Positions 45,039-53,633 of a DNA stretch of 64,000 nucleotides are shown here, in pieces. The stretch lies in assembly GCF_017104565.1 (NCBI RefSeq), contig NZ_JAAGPD010000025.1, forward strand, positions 1-64,000, read 5' to 3'. The position numbers and the translations under genes are program-made. This DNA is from Paraburkholderia sp. Tr-20389. Its GTDB lineage: Bacteria; Pseudomonadota; Gammaproteobacteria; Burkholderiales; Burkholderiaceae. Position 1 is the first letter of the stretch; every line of letters begins with the position of its first letter. The notes below the pieces were generated by a model. The model ran no database searches. It was not told the DNA's origin and worked only from the letters and a program-made list of their open reading frames with translations.

Positions 45039-46220
45039 ATGACGCAGAAAGTCGTCGTTGCCGGTGTCGGCATGATTCCGTTCCGCAAGCCAGGCCAGAA
45101 CGAGCCTTATACCGTGATGGGCGCGCAGGCCGTGCGGCTCGCACTTGCGGACGCAGGCGTCGGCTATGAGTCGATCCAGCAGGCCTACGCGAGTTATGTA
45201 TTCGGCGATTCGACGGGCGGCCAGCGCGTGCTGTACGACGTGGGCATGACGGGTATTCCTGTGATCAACGTCCACAACAATTGCGCGAGCGGTTCGACTG
45301 CACTGTTTCTCGCGAATCAGGCTGTTGCCAGCGGCACAGTAGACATCGTGCTCGCTTTTGGCTTCGAACAGATGAACGCTGGCGCGCTGGGCACGATCTT
45401 CACCGACCGGCCCGCGCCTCTCGAACTCTTCGAACAGCAGTGCGCCGATGTGGTGCCCGATGGCGTGCCGCCCGCGCTGCGCCTGTTCGGCGCCGCCGGT
45501 CAGGAGCACATGAAGCGCTTCGGCACGCCGCTCTCGACGTTCGCGAAGATTCGCGCGAAAGCTAGCCGCCACGCATTCAACAACCCGATGGCGGTTTTCC
45601 GCAAGGTCGTCACCGCTGACGAGGTGCTGGCCGACCCGGTGATGTGGCCCGGCGTGATGACCCGGATGATGGCGTGTCCGCCGACTTGCGGCGCGGCGGC
45701 GGCCGTGTTGTGCAGCGAGGCCTATGCGAAGAAGCACGGGCTCGATACGAGCGTGTGGATCGCCGGCCAGGCTCTGACCACCGACGGTGCCGAGACCTTC
45801 AATTCCGGCGACATGCGCCATCTGGCCGGCTTCGGCATGTCGCGCTCGGCGGCCAACAAGGTGTACGAAATGGCGGGCATCGGCGCCGACGACGTCGACG
45901 TGATCGAACTGCACGACTGCTTCGCACAGAACGAGCTGTTGACGTATGAGGCGCTCGGGCTGTGTCCGGAAGGCGGCGCCGAGAAATTCGTCGACGACGG
46001 CAACAACACTTACGGCGGCAGGTACGTGGTCAATCCGTCGGGCGGCCTGCTGTCGAAGGGGCATCCGATCGGCGCGACGGGTCTCGCGCAGTGCACGGAA
46101 CTGGTCCAGCAACTGCGCGGCCGCGCGGAACAGCGCCAGGTCGAGGGCGCGCGCATCGCGCTGCAACACAATGTCGGCATTGGCGGCGCGGCTGTCGTCA
46201 CGATGTACCGCAAGGACTGA
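45039..46220 (+). CDS. SCP-x-type thiolase / lipid-transfer protein
   Basis: The 393-residue protein has the nucleophilic cysteine in NNCASGSTAL (C82), the HDC motif (H292, D293, C294) and GHPIGATG (H342). It ends in ALQHNVGIGGAAVVTMYRKD, the signature C-terminus of SCP-x thiolases. These cleave 3-oxoacyl-CoA of methyl-branched or steroid side-chain substrates, releasing propionyl- or acetyl-CoA. It lies 57 bases after paralogue A and 11 bases before an acyl-CoA dehydrogenase. All catalytic residues are intact, unlike the protein at 33595. Confidence 0.9.
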   Translation: MTQKVVVAGVGMIPFRKPGQNEPYTVMGAQAVRLALADAGVGYESIQQAYASYVFGDSTGGQRVLYDVGMTGIPVINVHNNCASGSTALFLANQAVASGTVDIVLAFGFEQMNAGALGTIFTDRPAPLELFEQQCADVVPDGVPPALRLFGAAGQEHMKRFGTPLSTFAKIRAKASRHAFNNPMAVFRKVVTADEVLADPVMWPGVMTRMMACPPTCGAAAAVLCSEAYAKKHGLDTSVWIAGQALTTDGAETFNSGDMRHLAGFGMSRSAANKVYEMAGIGADDVDVIELHDCFAQNELLTYEALGLCPEGGAEKFVDDGNNTYGGRYVVNPSGGLLSKGHPIGATGLAQCTELVQQLRGRAEQRQVEGARIALQHNVGIGGAAVVTMYRKD

Positions 46221-46231
46221 CGGGGGCAGGC

Positions 46232-47428
46232 ATGGACTTTCAAGCTGATCCCGGGTTGGAAGTGTTCCGCCAGGAGGTCCGTCAGTTCCTGCGGGACAAG
46301 GTTCCGGCGGAACTGAAGGGTTTGGCGCGCTGCACGCGCTCGCCGCGCGACCAGATCCTCAAGTGGCAGAAGCTTCTCAACGCGCACGGCTGGGGCGCGC
46401 CCTACTGGCCTACGGAGCACGGCGGCACCGGCTGGTCGGTCGCGCAGATGCTGGTGTTCGACGAGGAATGCACGGTGGCGGGCACCCCGACCCAGGACGG
46501 CTTCGTGCAGAAGATGCTCGGGCCGGTGTTGAACGCGTTCGCCACGCCCGAGCAGAAGGCCGAGCACCTGCCTGCCGCGCTCGAAGGCGAGCGCCTGTGG
46601 TGCCAGGGGTTCTCCGAGCCGGGGTCCGGTTCCGATCTGGCATCGTTGCGCACTCGTGCCGTGCGCGACGGCGATCACTACGTGGTGAACGGGCAGAAGA
46701 TCTGGACGAGCTATGCGCATCACGCGGACTGGATCTTTCTGCTGGTGCGCACGGACGCCAGCGGCAAGAAGCAGGCGGGCATCAGCTTCCTGCTTGTCGA
46801 CATGCGCACGCCGGGCATCACCGTACGGCCGATCCGCAGTATCGACGACGCTCACCATCTGAACGAGACGTTCTTCGACAACGTGCGCGTGCCGGTCAAG
46901 AACCTGATCGGCGAAGAGGGAGCGGGATGGAGCGTCACGAAGTTCTTGCTGAACAACGAACATGCGACGACGGCTGACCTGCCCGACATCAGGCGTTACA
47001 TGCGCGAGCTGATGCGCATCGCAACGACGTTGCCGGTGGGTGCCGGACGTCTGATCGATTGCCCCGAGTTCGCGCTGAAGCTGGCGCGCCTCGACGCCGA
47101 GCATGAAGCGATTGGCATGCTGGTGCAGCGCGTCGCCGAACTGGATATACGGCACGACCCCGCGTCGCATGTGCTGGGTTCGATACTCAAGCTCCGTGCC
47201 ACGGAGTTGCAGCAACGCATCACCGAGGCTCAGGTCGAGGCGCTGGGCGACTACGGCGCGGTGGCGTACGCGCATCCGCACGATCCGGCACCGGCGCAGC
47301 CATATCCGCTGCAGGACCTTGCGCGCGGCATCACGAACGATATGTTTCTGCGCCGCGCTTCGACGATCTATGGCGGAACCAGCGAAGTCCAGCGCGGGAT
47401 CATCGCGAAGCTGCTGTTCCGGCTCTAG
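46232..47428 (+). CDS. Acyl-CoA dehydrogenase, pimeloyl-CoA dehydrogenase large-subunit-like
   Basis: The 398-residue protein starts MDFQADPGLEVFRQEVRQFL and has the FAD segment SEPGSGSDLASL. It ends in IYGGTSEVQRGIIAKLLF; the canonical YEGT glutamate is replaced by glycine, so the base must lie elsewhere, as in isovaleryl-CoA-type and PimC/ChsE-type dehydrogenases. It may pair with the small-type subunit at 26831. The start at 46232 follows GGGGGCAGG 11 bases after the thiolase gene; an open frame upstream is only a shadow. Confidence 0.9.
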   Translation: MDFQADPGLEVFRQEVRQFLRDKVPAELKGLARCTRSPRDQILKWQKLLNAHGWGAPYWPTEHGGTGWSVAQMLVFDEECTVAGTPTQDGFVQKMLGPVLNAFATPEQKAEHLPAALEGERLWCQGFSEPGSGSDLASLRTRAVRDGDHYVVNGQKIWTSYAHHADWIFLLVRTDASGKKQAGISFLLVDMRTPGITVRPIRSIDDAHHLNETFFDNVRVPVKNLIGEEGAGWSVTKFLLNNEHATTADLPDIRRYMRELMRIATTLPVGAGRLIDCPEFALKLARLDAEHEAIGMLVQRVAELDIRHDPASHVLGSILKLRATELQQRITEAQVEALGDYGAVAYAHPHDPAPAQPYPLQDLARGITNDMFLRRASTIYGGTSEVQRGIIAKLLFRL

Positions 47429-47459
47429 TTCGGCACGCCTATCAGGAGAGAGACAAAAC

Positions 47460-48611
47460 ATGGCTTCAAACGGAAGCGGCCCGCTGCAAGGGCTGCGCAT
47501 TCTGGAAATCGCCGGCCTCGGTCCGGCGCCGATCGCAGGCATGACGCTGGCGGACCTCGGCGCCGACGTGGTGCTCGTCGACCGCATGGCGCCCGGCGCG
47601 GAAGATCTCGATATCGGCAAGCACGCCATTCAGAATCGCGGCAAGCGTTCGATCGCAGTCGATCTGAAGACGAAAGAAGGTGTCGATACCGTGCTCGAAC
47701 TCGTCGCGCATTGCGACGCGTTGATCGAAGGCATGCGCCCGGGTGTGATGGAGCGTCTCGGCCTTGGTCCCGACGTGTGTCTCGCACGCAATCCTAAGCT
47801 CGTTTATGGCCGCATGACGGGCTGGGGGCAGGACGGTCCGCTCGCGCACGCTGCCGGTCACGATCTGAACTATGTCGCGCTGTCGGGCGCGCTGTGGTGG
47901 TCCGGTCAGCCTGGCGAAGCCCCGATGCCGCCGCCGAGCCTCGTCGGTGACATTGGCGGCGGCGCGATGTATCTGCTGGTGGGCCTGCTCGCCGGCATCA
48001 TGAATGCGCGTGCGACGGGCAAAGGCCAGGTGATCGATGCCGCGATCGTCGACGGCAGCGCTCACATGATGAATCTGCTGCTGGGCCTCAAATCGGCCGG
48101 TCAGTTCGTCAACGAGCGCGGGCACAGCCTGCTCGATGGGCCGCATTGGTATCGCACCTATCGCTGCGCCGACGGCAATTTCGTGTCGATCGCGTCGGCG
48201 GAGCCGCGCTTCAACAAGTTGCTGATGGAAAAAATCGGACTCGCCGGCGACCCCGCATACGCGGGCGCCTACGACGTCAGGCAGTGGCCGCAACTGCACG
48301 AGCGTTTCGTCGAAGTGTTCGCCACGAAGACGCGCGACGAATGGTGCGCGCTGCTCGAAGGTACGGATGCGTGCTTCGCGCCCGTGCTGAATCCGGACGA
48401 GGCCGCGGCGCATCCGCACATGGTGGCGCGCGGTGTGTACAGCATGATCGACGGCGTGCTGCAGGCCAATCCCGCGCCGCGCTTCTCGGGTACGCCGCTC
48501 GGACGGCCCGGCGCGGTACCGGCGCGCGGCCAGGACACGGAGTCCGTGCTGAGCGGCTGGTGCAACGCGGGATCGAACGCGGCCGCCAGCAAGCCGGCGA
48601 CCGTCAGCTAA
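47460..48611 (+). CDS. Alpha-methylacyl-CoA racemase / CoA-transferase family III
   Basis: The 383-residue protein begins LQGLRILEIAGLGPAPIAGMTLADLGADVV and has QNRGKRSIAVDLK, GMRPGVMERLGLGPDVCLARN and MTGWGQDGPLAHAAGHDLNY, all typical of alpha-methylacyl-CoA racemase. That enzyme inverts the 2-methyl centre of branched acyl-CoA so that stereospecific dehydrogenases can act. The Gly-His-Asp segment supplies the catalytic residues. Its presence is the best sign that the pathway handles 2-methyl-branched acyl-CoAs. It is in an operon with the dehydrogenase and crotonase on either side. Confidence 0.9.
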   Translation: MASNGSGPLQGLRILEIAGLGPAPIAGMTLADLGADVVLVDRMAPGAEDLDIGKHAIQNRGKRSIAVDLKTKEGVDTVLELVAHCDALIEGMRPGVMERLGLGPDVCLARNPKLVYGRMTGWGQDGPLAHAAGHDLNYVALSGALWWSGQPGEAPMPPPSLVGDIGGGAMYLLVGLLAGIMNARATGKGQVIDAAIVDGSAHMMNLLLGLKSAGQFVNERGHSLLDGPHWYRTYRCADGNFVSIASAEPRFNKLLMEKIGLAGDPAYAGAYDVRQWPQLHERFVEVFATKTRDEWCALLEGTDACFAPVLNPDEAAAHPHMVARGVYSMIDGVLQANPAPRFSGTPLGRPGAVPARGQDTESVLSGWCNAGSNAAASKPATVS

Positions 48612-48622
48612 GGAGACAAGAC

Positions 48623-49420
48623 ATGAATGACAGCAAAGTGCTGTTCGAGAAGGATGGCAAGACAGCCGTCATCACGCTGAACCGTCCGCACAGAAGAAAT
48701 GCACTCGATGACGAATCCAAGCAACTGCTCGCCGCCGCGATCAGAACGGCGCGGGAAGACGCTTCGATCGCCTCCGTGGTGTTGACGGGCGCGGGCGGTC
48801 ACTTCTGCTCGGGCGCGGACCTCGGCGGTGACGGGAAAGAAGGCGAGATGCCGTTCCTCGTGCGCGACGCGCTGCTCGGTGCCCATCGCTGGCATGCCGA
48901 GCTGATGGATCTGGAGAAGCCGGTGATCTCGGCGATCGATGGCTTCGCGGTCGGCGCGGGGCTGTCGCTCGCGCTGGCGGCGGACTTCATCATCGCCAGC
49001 GACCGGGCGCGGCTGGTGTCCAACTTTCCGCGCATCGGTTTTGCCCCCGACCTCGGGCTGATGTATATCCTGCCGCGCCTCGTCGGGCTCGTACGCGCCA
49101 AGGAGATCGTCTTCTCCGCGCGCGACGTTCTGGCGGATGAGGCGCTGTCGATCGGTCTCGTGCAGGCCGTGGCGCCAGCCGAGCGCTTGCGGCAGACCGC
49201 GATCGACTATGCCCGCCGTTTCGACGATGCGCCGACGCACGTGCTCGGCATGGCCAAGGGCATCATGAATCGCGCGTTCGAGACCGACCGGCACGCGATG
49301 ACGCAACTGGAAACGGCAGTGCAGGGAATCTGCGCGGCCAGCAGCTACAACGCTGAGGCAGTGCGGCGCTTTTTCGCAAAAGAGCCGCCGATGTATGCGG
49401 GCGTGGAACGCCTGTTCTGA
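48623..49420 (+). CDS. Enoyl-CoA hydratase/isomerase, paralogue B
   Basis: The 265-residue crotonase is the close paralogue of the one at 44184 and has the same length. Shared features include TAVITLNRPHRRNALD, KPVISAIDGFAVGAGLSLALAADF, FPRIGFAPDLGLMYILPRLVG (Asp in the catalytic loop), and RRFFAKEP near the end. The two copies flank the thiolase-dehydrogenase-racemase genes. It starts 11 bases after the racemase, with AAGGAGACAAGAC upstream. A much longer open frame upstream overlaps the racemase and is not real. Confidence 0.9.
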   Translation: MNDSKVLFEKDGKTAVITLNRPHRRNALDDESKQLLAAAIRTAREDASIASVVLTGAGGHFCSGADLGGDGKEGEMPFLVRDALLGAHRWHAELMDLEKPVISAIDGFAVGAGLSLALAADFIIASDRARLVSNFPRIGFAPDLGLMYILPRLVGLVRAKEIVFSARDVLADEALSIGLVQAVAPAERLRQTAIDYARRFDDAPTHVLGMAKGIMNRAFETDRHAMTQLETAVQGICAASSYNAEAVRRFFAKEPPMYAGVERLF

Positions 49421-49464
49421 AGGGCATCGCACGGTCCGCATGCCGACGCTCCGGCCGTCCACAA

Positions 49465-49484
49465 GGGGAGGTGAGGAGGGGGAG
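49465..49484 (+). promoter_or_regulatory. Tandem MalT-box-like motifs
   Basis: GGGGAGGTGAGG at 49465 and GGGGAG at 49479 lie in the 210-base gap before the SDR gene at 49631, preceded by CGTCCACAA as at the other sites. The first matches the MalT box at about 8 of 10 positions. Two adjacent copies in one direction resemble the arrangement at MalT promoters. Confidence 0.4.
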
Positions 49485-49630
49485 CGGCCGGCGTAACGTG
49501 GCGTCAGCCTGACGGGCGCGCTCGAATCAGTGAGCGCACAAGAGTCCGTCTCTTCAGGGAATTCAACAACCGTCGTGCGTGGCTCACGACCACGCACGTC
49601 TTTCATCATCCAGTACTTCAGGGCAATATC

Positions 49631-50542
49631 ATGACGATTCGATTTGACGGCCGGGTGGCCATTGTGACGGGCGCTGGCAACGGCCTGGGCCGCGTACACG
49701 CGCTCGAGCTGGCGAAGCTCGGTGCGAAAGTGGTGATCAACGACTTCGGCGGTGCGCGTGACGGCAAGGGCGGTGCGTCGTCGGACGCGGCGTTGGCCGT
49801 GGTCGAAGAGATTCGCAAGGCCGGTGGCCAGGCCATTGCCAATGGCGCCAACGTCGCGGATTTCGAGCAGGTCACGGCGATGGTCGAGCAGACCAAGGCC
49901 GAGTTCGGCCGCATCGACATCCTGATCAACAACGCCGGCATCCTGCGCGACAAGACTTTCGCCAAGATGGAAATGGCGGATTTCCGCGCCGTCGTCGACG
50001 TGCATCTGATGGGCTCGGCCTATTGCACGAAAGCGGTATGGGAAACCATGCGCGAACAGAACTATGGTCGTATCCTGATGACGACGTCGGCGGCCGGGCT
50101 GTTCGGCAACTTCGGTCAGGCGAACTACGGCGCGGCCAAGATGGCCGTGGTCGGTCTGATGAACATGCTGGGCATCGAAGGCAAAAAGAACGACATCCGC
50201 ATCAACACGCTGGCGCCGATGGCGGCAACTCGCATGACGGAAGACATCCTGCCGGAAGCCATTCTCAAGGCGACGGGCCCGGAGCAGGTGACGCCGGGCG
50301 CGCTCTTCCTCGTGAGCGAAAATGCGCCGAACAAGGTGGTCCTCGGTGCAAGCGGCGGCGTATTCTCGGCCATTCGTCTCGTCGAAACGGCACCGGTGTA
50401 CATTTCGAGCAAGGATCTGTCGGCGGACGCGGTGCAGAAGCAGTTCGAACGCATCACCGACTGGAGCACGTCCGTTCATCGCGACGACGCCAACCAGCAG
50501 GTTCATGCCTTCGTGACCACCATGCAAGGCGCCCACGCATAA
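49631..50542 (+). CDS. (R)-3-hydroxyacyl-CoA dehydrogenase-like SDR, 17-beta-HSD4/MFE-2 type
   Basis: The 303-residue protein matches the dehydrogenase domain of peroxisomal multifunctional enzyme 2 and the actinobacterial Hsd4A proteins. It shows VAIVTGAGNGLGRVHALELAKLGAKVVINDFGG, NNAGILRDKTFAKM, the catalytic YGAAKM, and a C-terminal extension (ITDWSTSVHRDDA). This type oxidises (R)-3-hydroxyacyl-CoA, the product of MaoC hydratases such as the one at 28062. It is separated from the preceding operon by a 210-base gap with candidate regulatory boxes, so it may have its own promoter. Confidence 0.92.
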   Translation: MTIRFDGRVAIVTGAGNGLGRVHALELAKLGAKVVINDFGGARDGKGGASSDAALAVVEEIRKAGGQAIANGANVADFEQVTAMVEQTKAEFGRIDILINNAGILRDKTFAKMEMADFRAVVDVHLMGSAYCTKAVWETMREQNYGRILMTTSAAGLFGNFGQANYGAAKMAVVGLMNMLGIEGKKNDIRINTLAPMAATRMTEDILPEAILKATGPEQVTPGALFLVSENAPNKVVLGASGGVFSAIRLVETAPVYISSKDLSADAVQKQFERITDWSTSVHRDDANQQVHAFVTTMQGAHA

Positions 50543-50749
50543 GCGCGGCGCCCGGTCGCCGCTGAGGACGCGACGGGAGCATGGCATTGAGGCGGCATTG
50601 AAGCATCGAACACCGGGGCATGCGTCGGAGGAGTCGCCGCGACCAGCCGCCTCGTCCCCGGTGCGAGACTTAAAAGAGTCTGCCAGTCGGCGATATACCG
50701 TGATGCCCGCAAGCGGGCCGACCGGCAGGCATGACTCCAGGAGACAAAG

Positions 50750-52318
50750 ATGAAGACCAACTTCGCTCGCCTGTTTGCGAATCTCGTGAGGCGATTCGGG
50801 GACAAGGAGAGCCTGGTCAATATCGAGCGCAATCGCCGGTACACATACCGCGAATTCCATGCGTTGACCAATCGCATCGTGAACATGATGCGCGAGCGGC
50901 TGCAGCTTCGACGCGGCGATATCTATCTTTGCCTGCTCGAGAACGACAACATGTCGTTGCTCCATTTCTGGACCGCGCTCAAGGGCGAGGCCGCGGCGGC
51001 GTATACGAATTTCCGCGACTCTTTCGACGAACATTGCCGACAGGCCGAATATATCCGGCCGAAAGTCGTGTTCATCGAAACCGCACTCGTCGATCGCTAC
51101 TACGACATGCTGCATGCGCTGGGTGCGACAGTCGTTTGCATGGACGACGCGCCAGTGAAGCGCGACGGCTTGCTCAATTTCTGGGAGTTGCTCGAAGGCG
51201 TGCCGGACCATGATCCGGGCATCGAAAGCGATACGCAAAAGGACATCCTCGTCTATCGCTTCACGGGCGGCACCACCGGCGCAGGCAAGTGCGCCCAGTA
51301 TTCGATGGATAACTGGCTGGCCTGCCGCGACACGATGTTCATGGAGCCGGACCAGTTCCAGCTTCCCGACACGCGCATGCTGCACATGGCGCCGATCAGC
51401 CACGGCTCCGGCTTCGGGGTGCTGGCCACATTGTTCCGCGGCGGCTGCACCGTCACGCAGAATCTGCCCGACCTGGCGCTGATGTGCAAAAACATCGAAG
51501 CCGAGCGGATCACGATGACCTTGCTCCTGCCGACGCTGATCTATCGTCTGCTCGAAATGCCGGAAGCCTCCCATCACGATCTGTCGACGCTGCGCACGAT
51601 CGCCTACGGCGGCGCACCGATGAGCCCCGCGAAGCTGCGACTGGCGCAGGAGCGTTTCGGCAATATCTTCGTGCAGTTTTATGGCGCAACGGAAAGCCTG
51701 CAATCGGTCGGCATCCTCGGCAAGGCCGATCATCTGACGGCGACCGAAAAGCAGCTCGGCTCTGCGGGGCGCATTCAGTCCGGTGTCGAGATCATGATCG
51801 TCGATCGCGAAGGGAAAGAAGTGGTGCCTGGCGAGGTCGGCGAAATCTGGGCGCGCAGCCGCGGCGTCATTTCGGGTTACTACTTGAATCCCGAGGCGAC
51901 GGCGGCCGAGTTCGAAAACGGCTTCTGGAAATCGGGCGATCTGGGCTACATCGATGACGAGGGTTTCATCTATCTGGTCGATCGCAGAAAGGACATGATC
52001 ATCACGGGCGGCTTCAACGTCTATGCGGTCGAAGTGGAAGCGGCGCTCAACGCGCATCCGGCCGTATCGATGTCGGCGGCGGTCGGCGTTCCGAGCGAGG
52101 AGTGGGGCGAGGCCGTGCACGCCGAAGTGAAGCTCAAGGAAGGCGAGTACGTCAGCGAGGAAGCGCTGATCGAGTTCGTCAAGGGAAAGCTCGGACGCTT
52201 CAAAGGGCCGAAGACCGTGACGTTCGTCGACGCGTTGCCGATCAGCGCCGTCGGCAAGGTGTTGCGCCGTCAGGTGCGCGACAAGTACTGGCAAGACAAA
52301 GATCGCCACATTTCGTGA
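50750..52318 (+). CDS. Acyl-CoA synthetase (AMP-forming), FadD17-like
   Basis: The 522-residue adenylate-forming ligase has the P-loop YRFTGGTTGAGKCAQYS, the A5 motif QFYGATESLQSVG, and the hinge and core KDMIITGGFNVYAVEVEAAL. GKVLRRQVRDKYW near the end carries the catalytic lysine. It would activate the carboxylic acid substrate to its CoA thioester, the entry step for the cluster. Similar ligases in actinobacteria act on steroid side chains or branched acids. It starts 207 bases after the SDR; the gap shows an inverted CACCGGGG/CCCCGGTG pair of uncertain meaning. Confidence 0.9.
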   Translation: MKTNFARLFANLVRRFGDKESLVNIERNRRYTYREFHALTNRIVNMMRERLQLRRGDIYLCLLENDNMSLLHFWTALKGEAAAAYTNFRDSFDEHCRQAEYIRPKVVFIETALVDRYYDMLHALGATVVCMDDAPVKRDGLLNFWELLEGVPDHDPGIESDTQKDILVYRFTGGTTGAGKCAQYSMDNWLACRDTMFMEPDQFQLPDTRMLHMAPISHGSGFGVLATLFRGGCTVTQNLPDLALMCKNIEAERITMTLLLPTLIYRLLEMPEASHHDLSTLRTIAYGGAPMSPAKLRLAQERFGNIFVQFYGATESLQSVGILGKADHLTATEKQLGSAGRIQSGVEIMIVDREGKEVVPGEVGEIWARSRGVISGYYLNPEATAAEFENGFWKSGDLGYIDDEGFIYLVDRRKDMIITGGFNVYAVEVEAALNAHPAVSMSAAVGVPSEEWGEAVHAEVKLKEGEYVSEEALIEFVKGKLGRFKGPKTVTFVDALPISAVGKVLRRQVRDKYWQDKDRHIS

Positions 52319-52367
52319 GCGCTGCCTGGCAGCAGGGACGTCTGCGTACCCTGGATGAGGAAATGAA

Positions 52368-53633
52368 ATGACAGACCGATACGATTCCCGTGGCGCATGG
52401 CGTACCGCGGCACTGCTGCTCGTGTTCATGATGGCCAACTTCTTCGACAAGATCGTCGTCGGACTGCTGGCCGTGCCCATCATGAACGAACTCAAGCTTA
52501 CGCCCGCGCAGTTCGGCGTGATCGGCAGCAGCTTTTTCTGGCTGTTCGCCGTCGGCGGTATTGCCGGGGGCTTCATCGCGAATCGGGTCGCCACGCGATG
52601 GCTGTTATTGGTAATGGCCGTCGCTTGGTCGCTCTGTCAGATTCCGCTGATCCTGTCGTCATCCCTGGCGATGTTCGTCGTGGCGCGCGTGGCGCTGGGA
52701 CTGACGGAAGGGCCGGCGTATCCGACCGCGGTTCATGCCGTGTACAAATGGTTTCCGCCCAACAAACGCATCTTGCCCGTCGCGCTGTTCGGCACGGGCG
52801 CTGGTCTGGGCTTGCTGGTCGCGGGCATGCTCGTCCCGCTCGTGACGCAGCGCTGGGGCTGGCGCACGAACTTCGTCGTCCTGTGTGCGTTCACGCTGCT
52901 GTGGGCTGTGGCGTGGCTCGCGTTCGGCAGGGAAGGAAAGCTCGACGATACGCCGTCGCAGGCAATGGCGCGTCGTCCGATTCCATACGGCCGTCTGCTA
53001 GGCGACCCTTCCGTGTTCGCCGCGATTTCGATGCAATTCGTCTCGTACTGGGGGATTGCTATGGCCTTTACCTGGCTGCCAGCCTACTTCCAGAAAGGAC
53101 TTGGCTGCGATGCCGTGACGTCGGGCCGTCTCTATGCGGTGACGATCGCGGCGCAGATACCGCTGGCACTCGCCACTGCGTTTCTCGTGCAAAAGCTGCT
53201 TGCACGCGGGACGTCGTCACGGATCGCACGCGGCTGGTTTACCGCCGGATGTCAGGTGCTGGCGGGTGTGATGTTCATCTGCCTCATGATTCCGGATCTC
53301 TCGCTCGTTACGCGCGAAATCATGATAACCATCGGTTCGGCGCTGGGTGCGATCAGCTATGCAATCTGTCCGGCGATTCTCGGCGAGATCGCGCCGCCCT
53401 CGCAACGTAGTGCGGTGCTCGCACTGAGCACCTCGATCGCTTCGATCGCGGGCATCGTTTCGCCGTTCCTGACGGGACGGCTCATTCAGGCCAACGTCGG
53501 CGCGCATGGTTACGAACTGGGTTTCTTCATGGGAGGGGCGATGCTGATCGTCGGTAGCGTGATCGGCGCGACCTTTGTGAATCCTGAGCGTTCGATACGT
53601 CGCCAGGCGGCTGTGACTGCTGCATTGGACTGA
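52368..53633 (+). CDS. MFS transporter, anion:cation symporter-like
   Basis: The 421-residue protein has 12 predicted hydrophobic segments, beginning AALLLVFMMANFFDKIVVGLLAVPIMN. VALGLTEGPAYPTAVHAVYKWFPPNKR, with the conserved helix-4 pattern of the ACS/NarK-type organic anion transporters, lies in the first half. It probably imports the carboxylic acid activated by the ligase 50 bases upstream. It ends the plus-strand run; a 690-base gap follows. Confidence 0.88.
   Translation: MTDRYDSRGAWRTAALLLVFMMANFFDKIVVGLLAVPIMNELKLTPAQFGVIGSSFFWLFAVGGIAGGFIANRVATRWLLLVMAVAWSLCQIPLILSSSLAMFVVARVALGLTEGPAYPTAVHAVYKWFPPNKRILPVALFGTGAGLGLLVAGMLVPLVTQRWGWRTNFVVLCAFTLLWAVAWLAFGREGKLDDTPSQAMARRPIPYGRLLGDPSVFAAISMQFVSYWGIAMAFTWLPAYFQKGLGCDAVTSGRLYAVTIAAQIPLALATAFLVQKLLARGTSSRIARGWFTAGCQVLAGVMFICLMIPDLSLVTREIMITIGSALGAISYAICPAILGEIAPPSQRSAVLALSTSIASIAGIVSPFLTGRLIQANVGAHGYELGFFMGGAMLIVGSVIGATFVNPERSIRRQAAVTAALD

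Noticed and set aside
48608-52594. Open frame of 1328 codons on the minus strand
   Set aside because: It lies antisense to four well-supported genes and has the Arg/His/Asp-rich composition typical of shadow frames in GC-rich DNA. No family was recognised in it.
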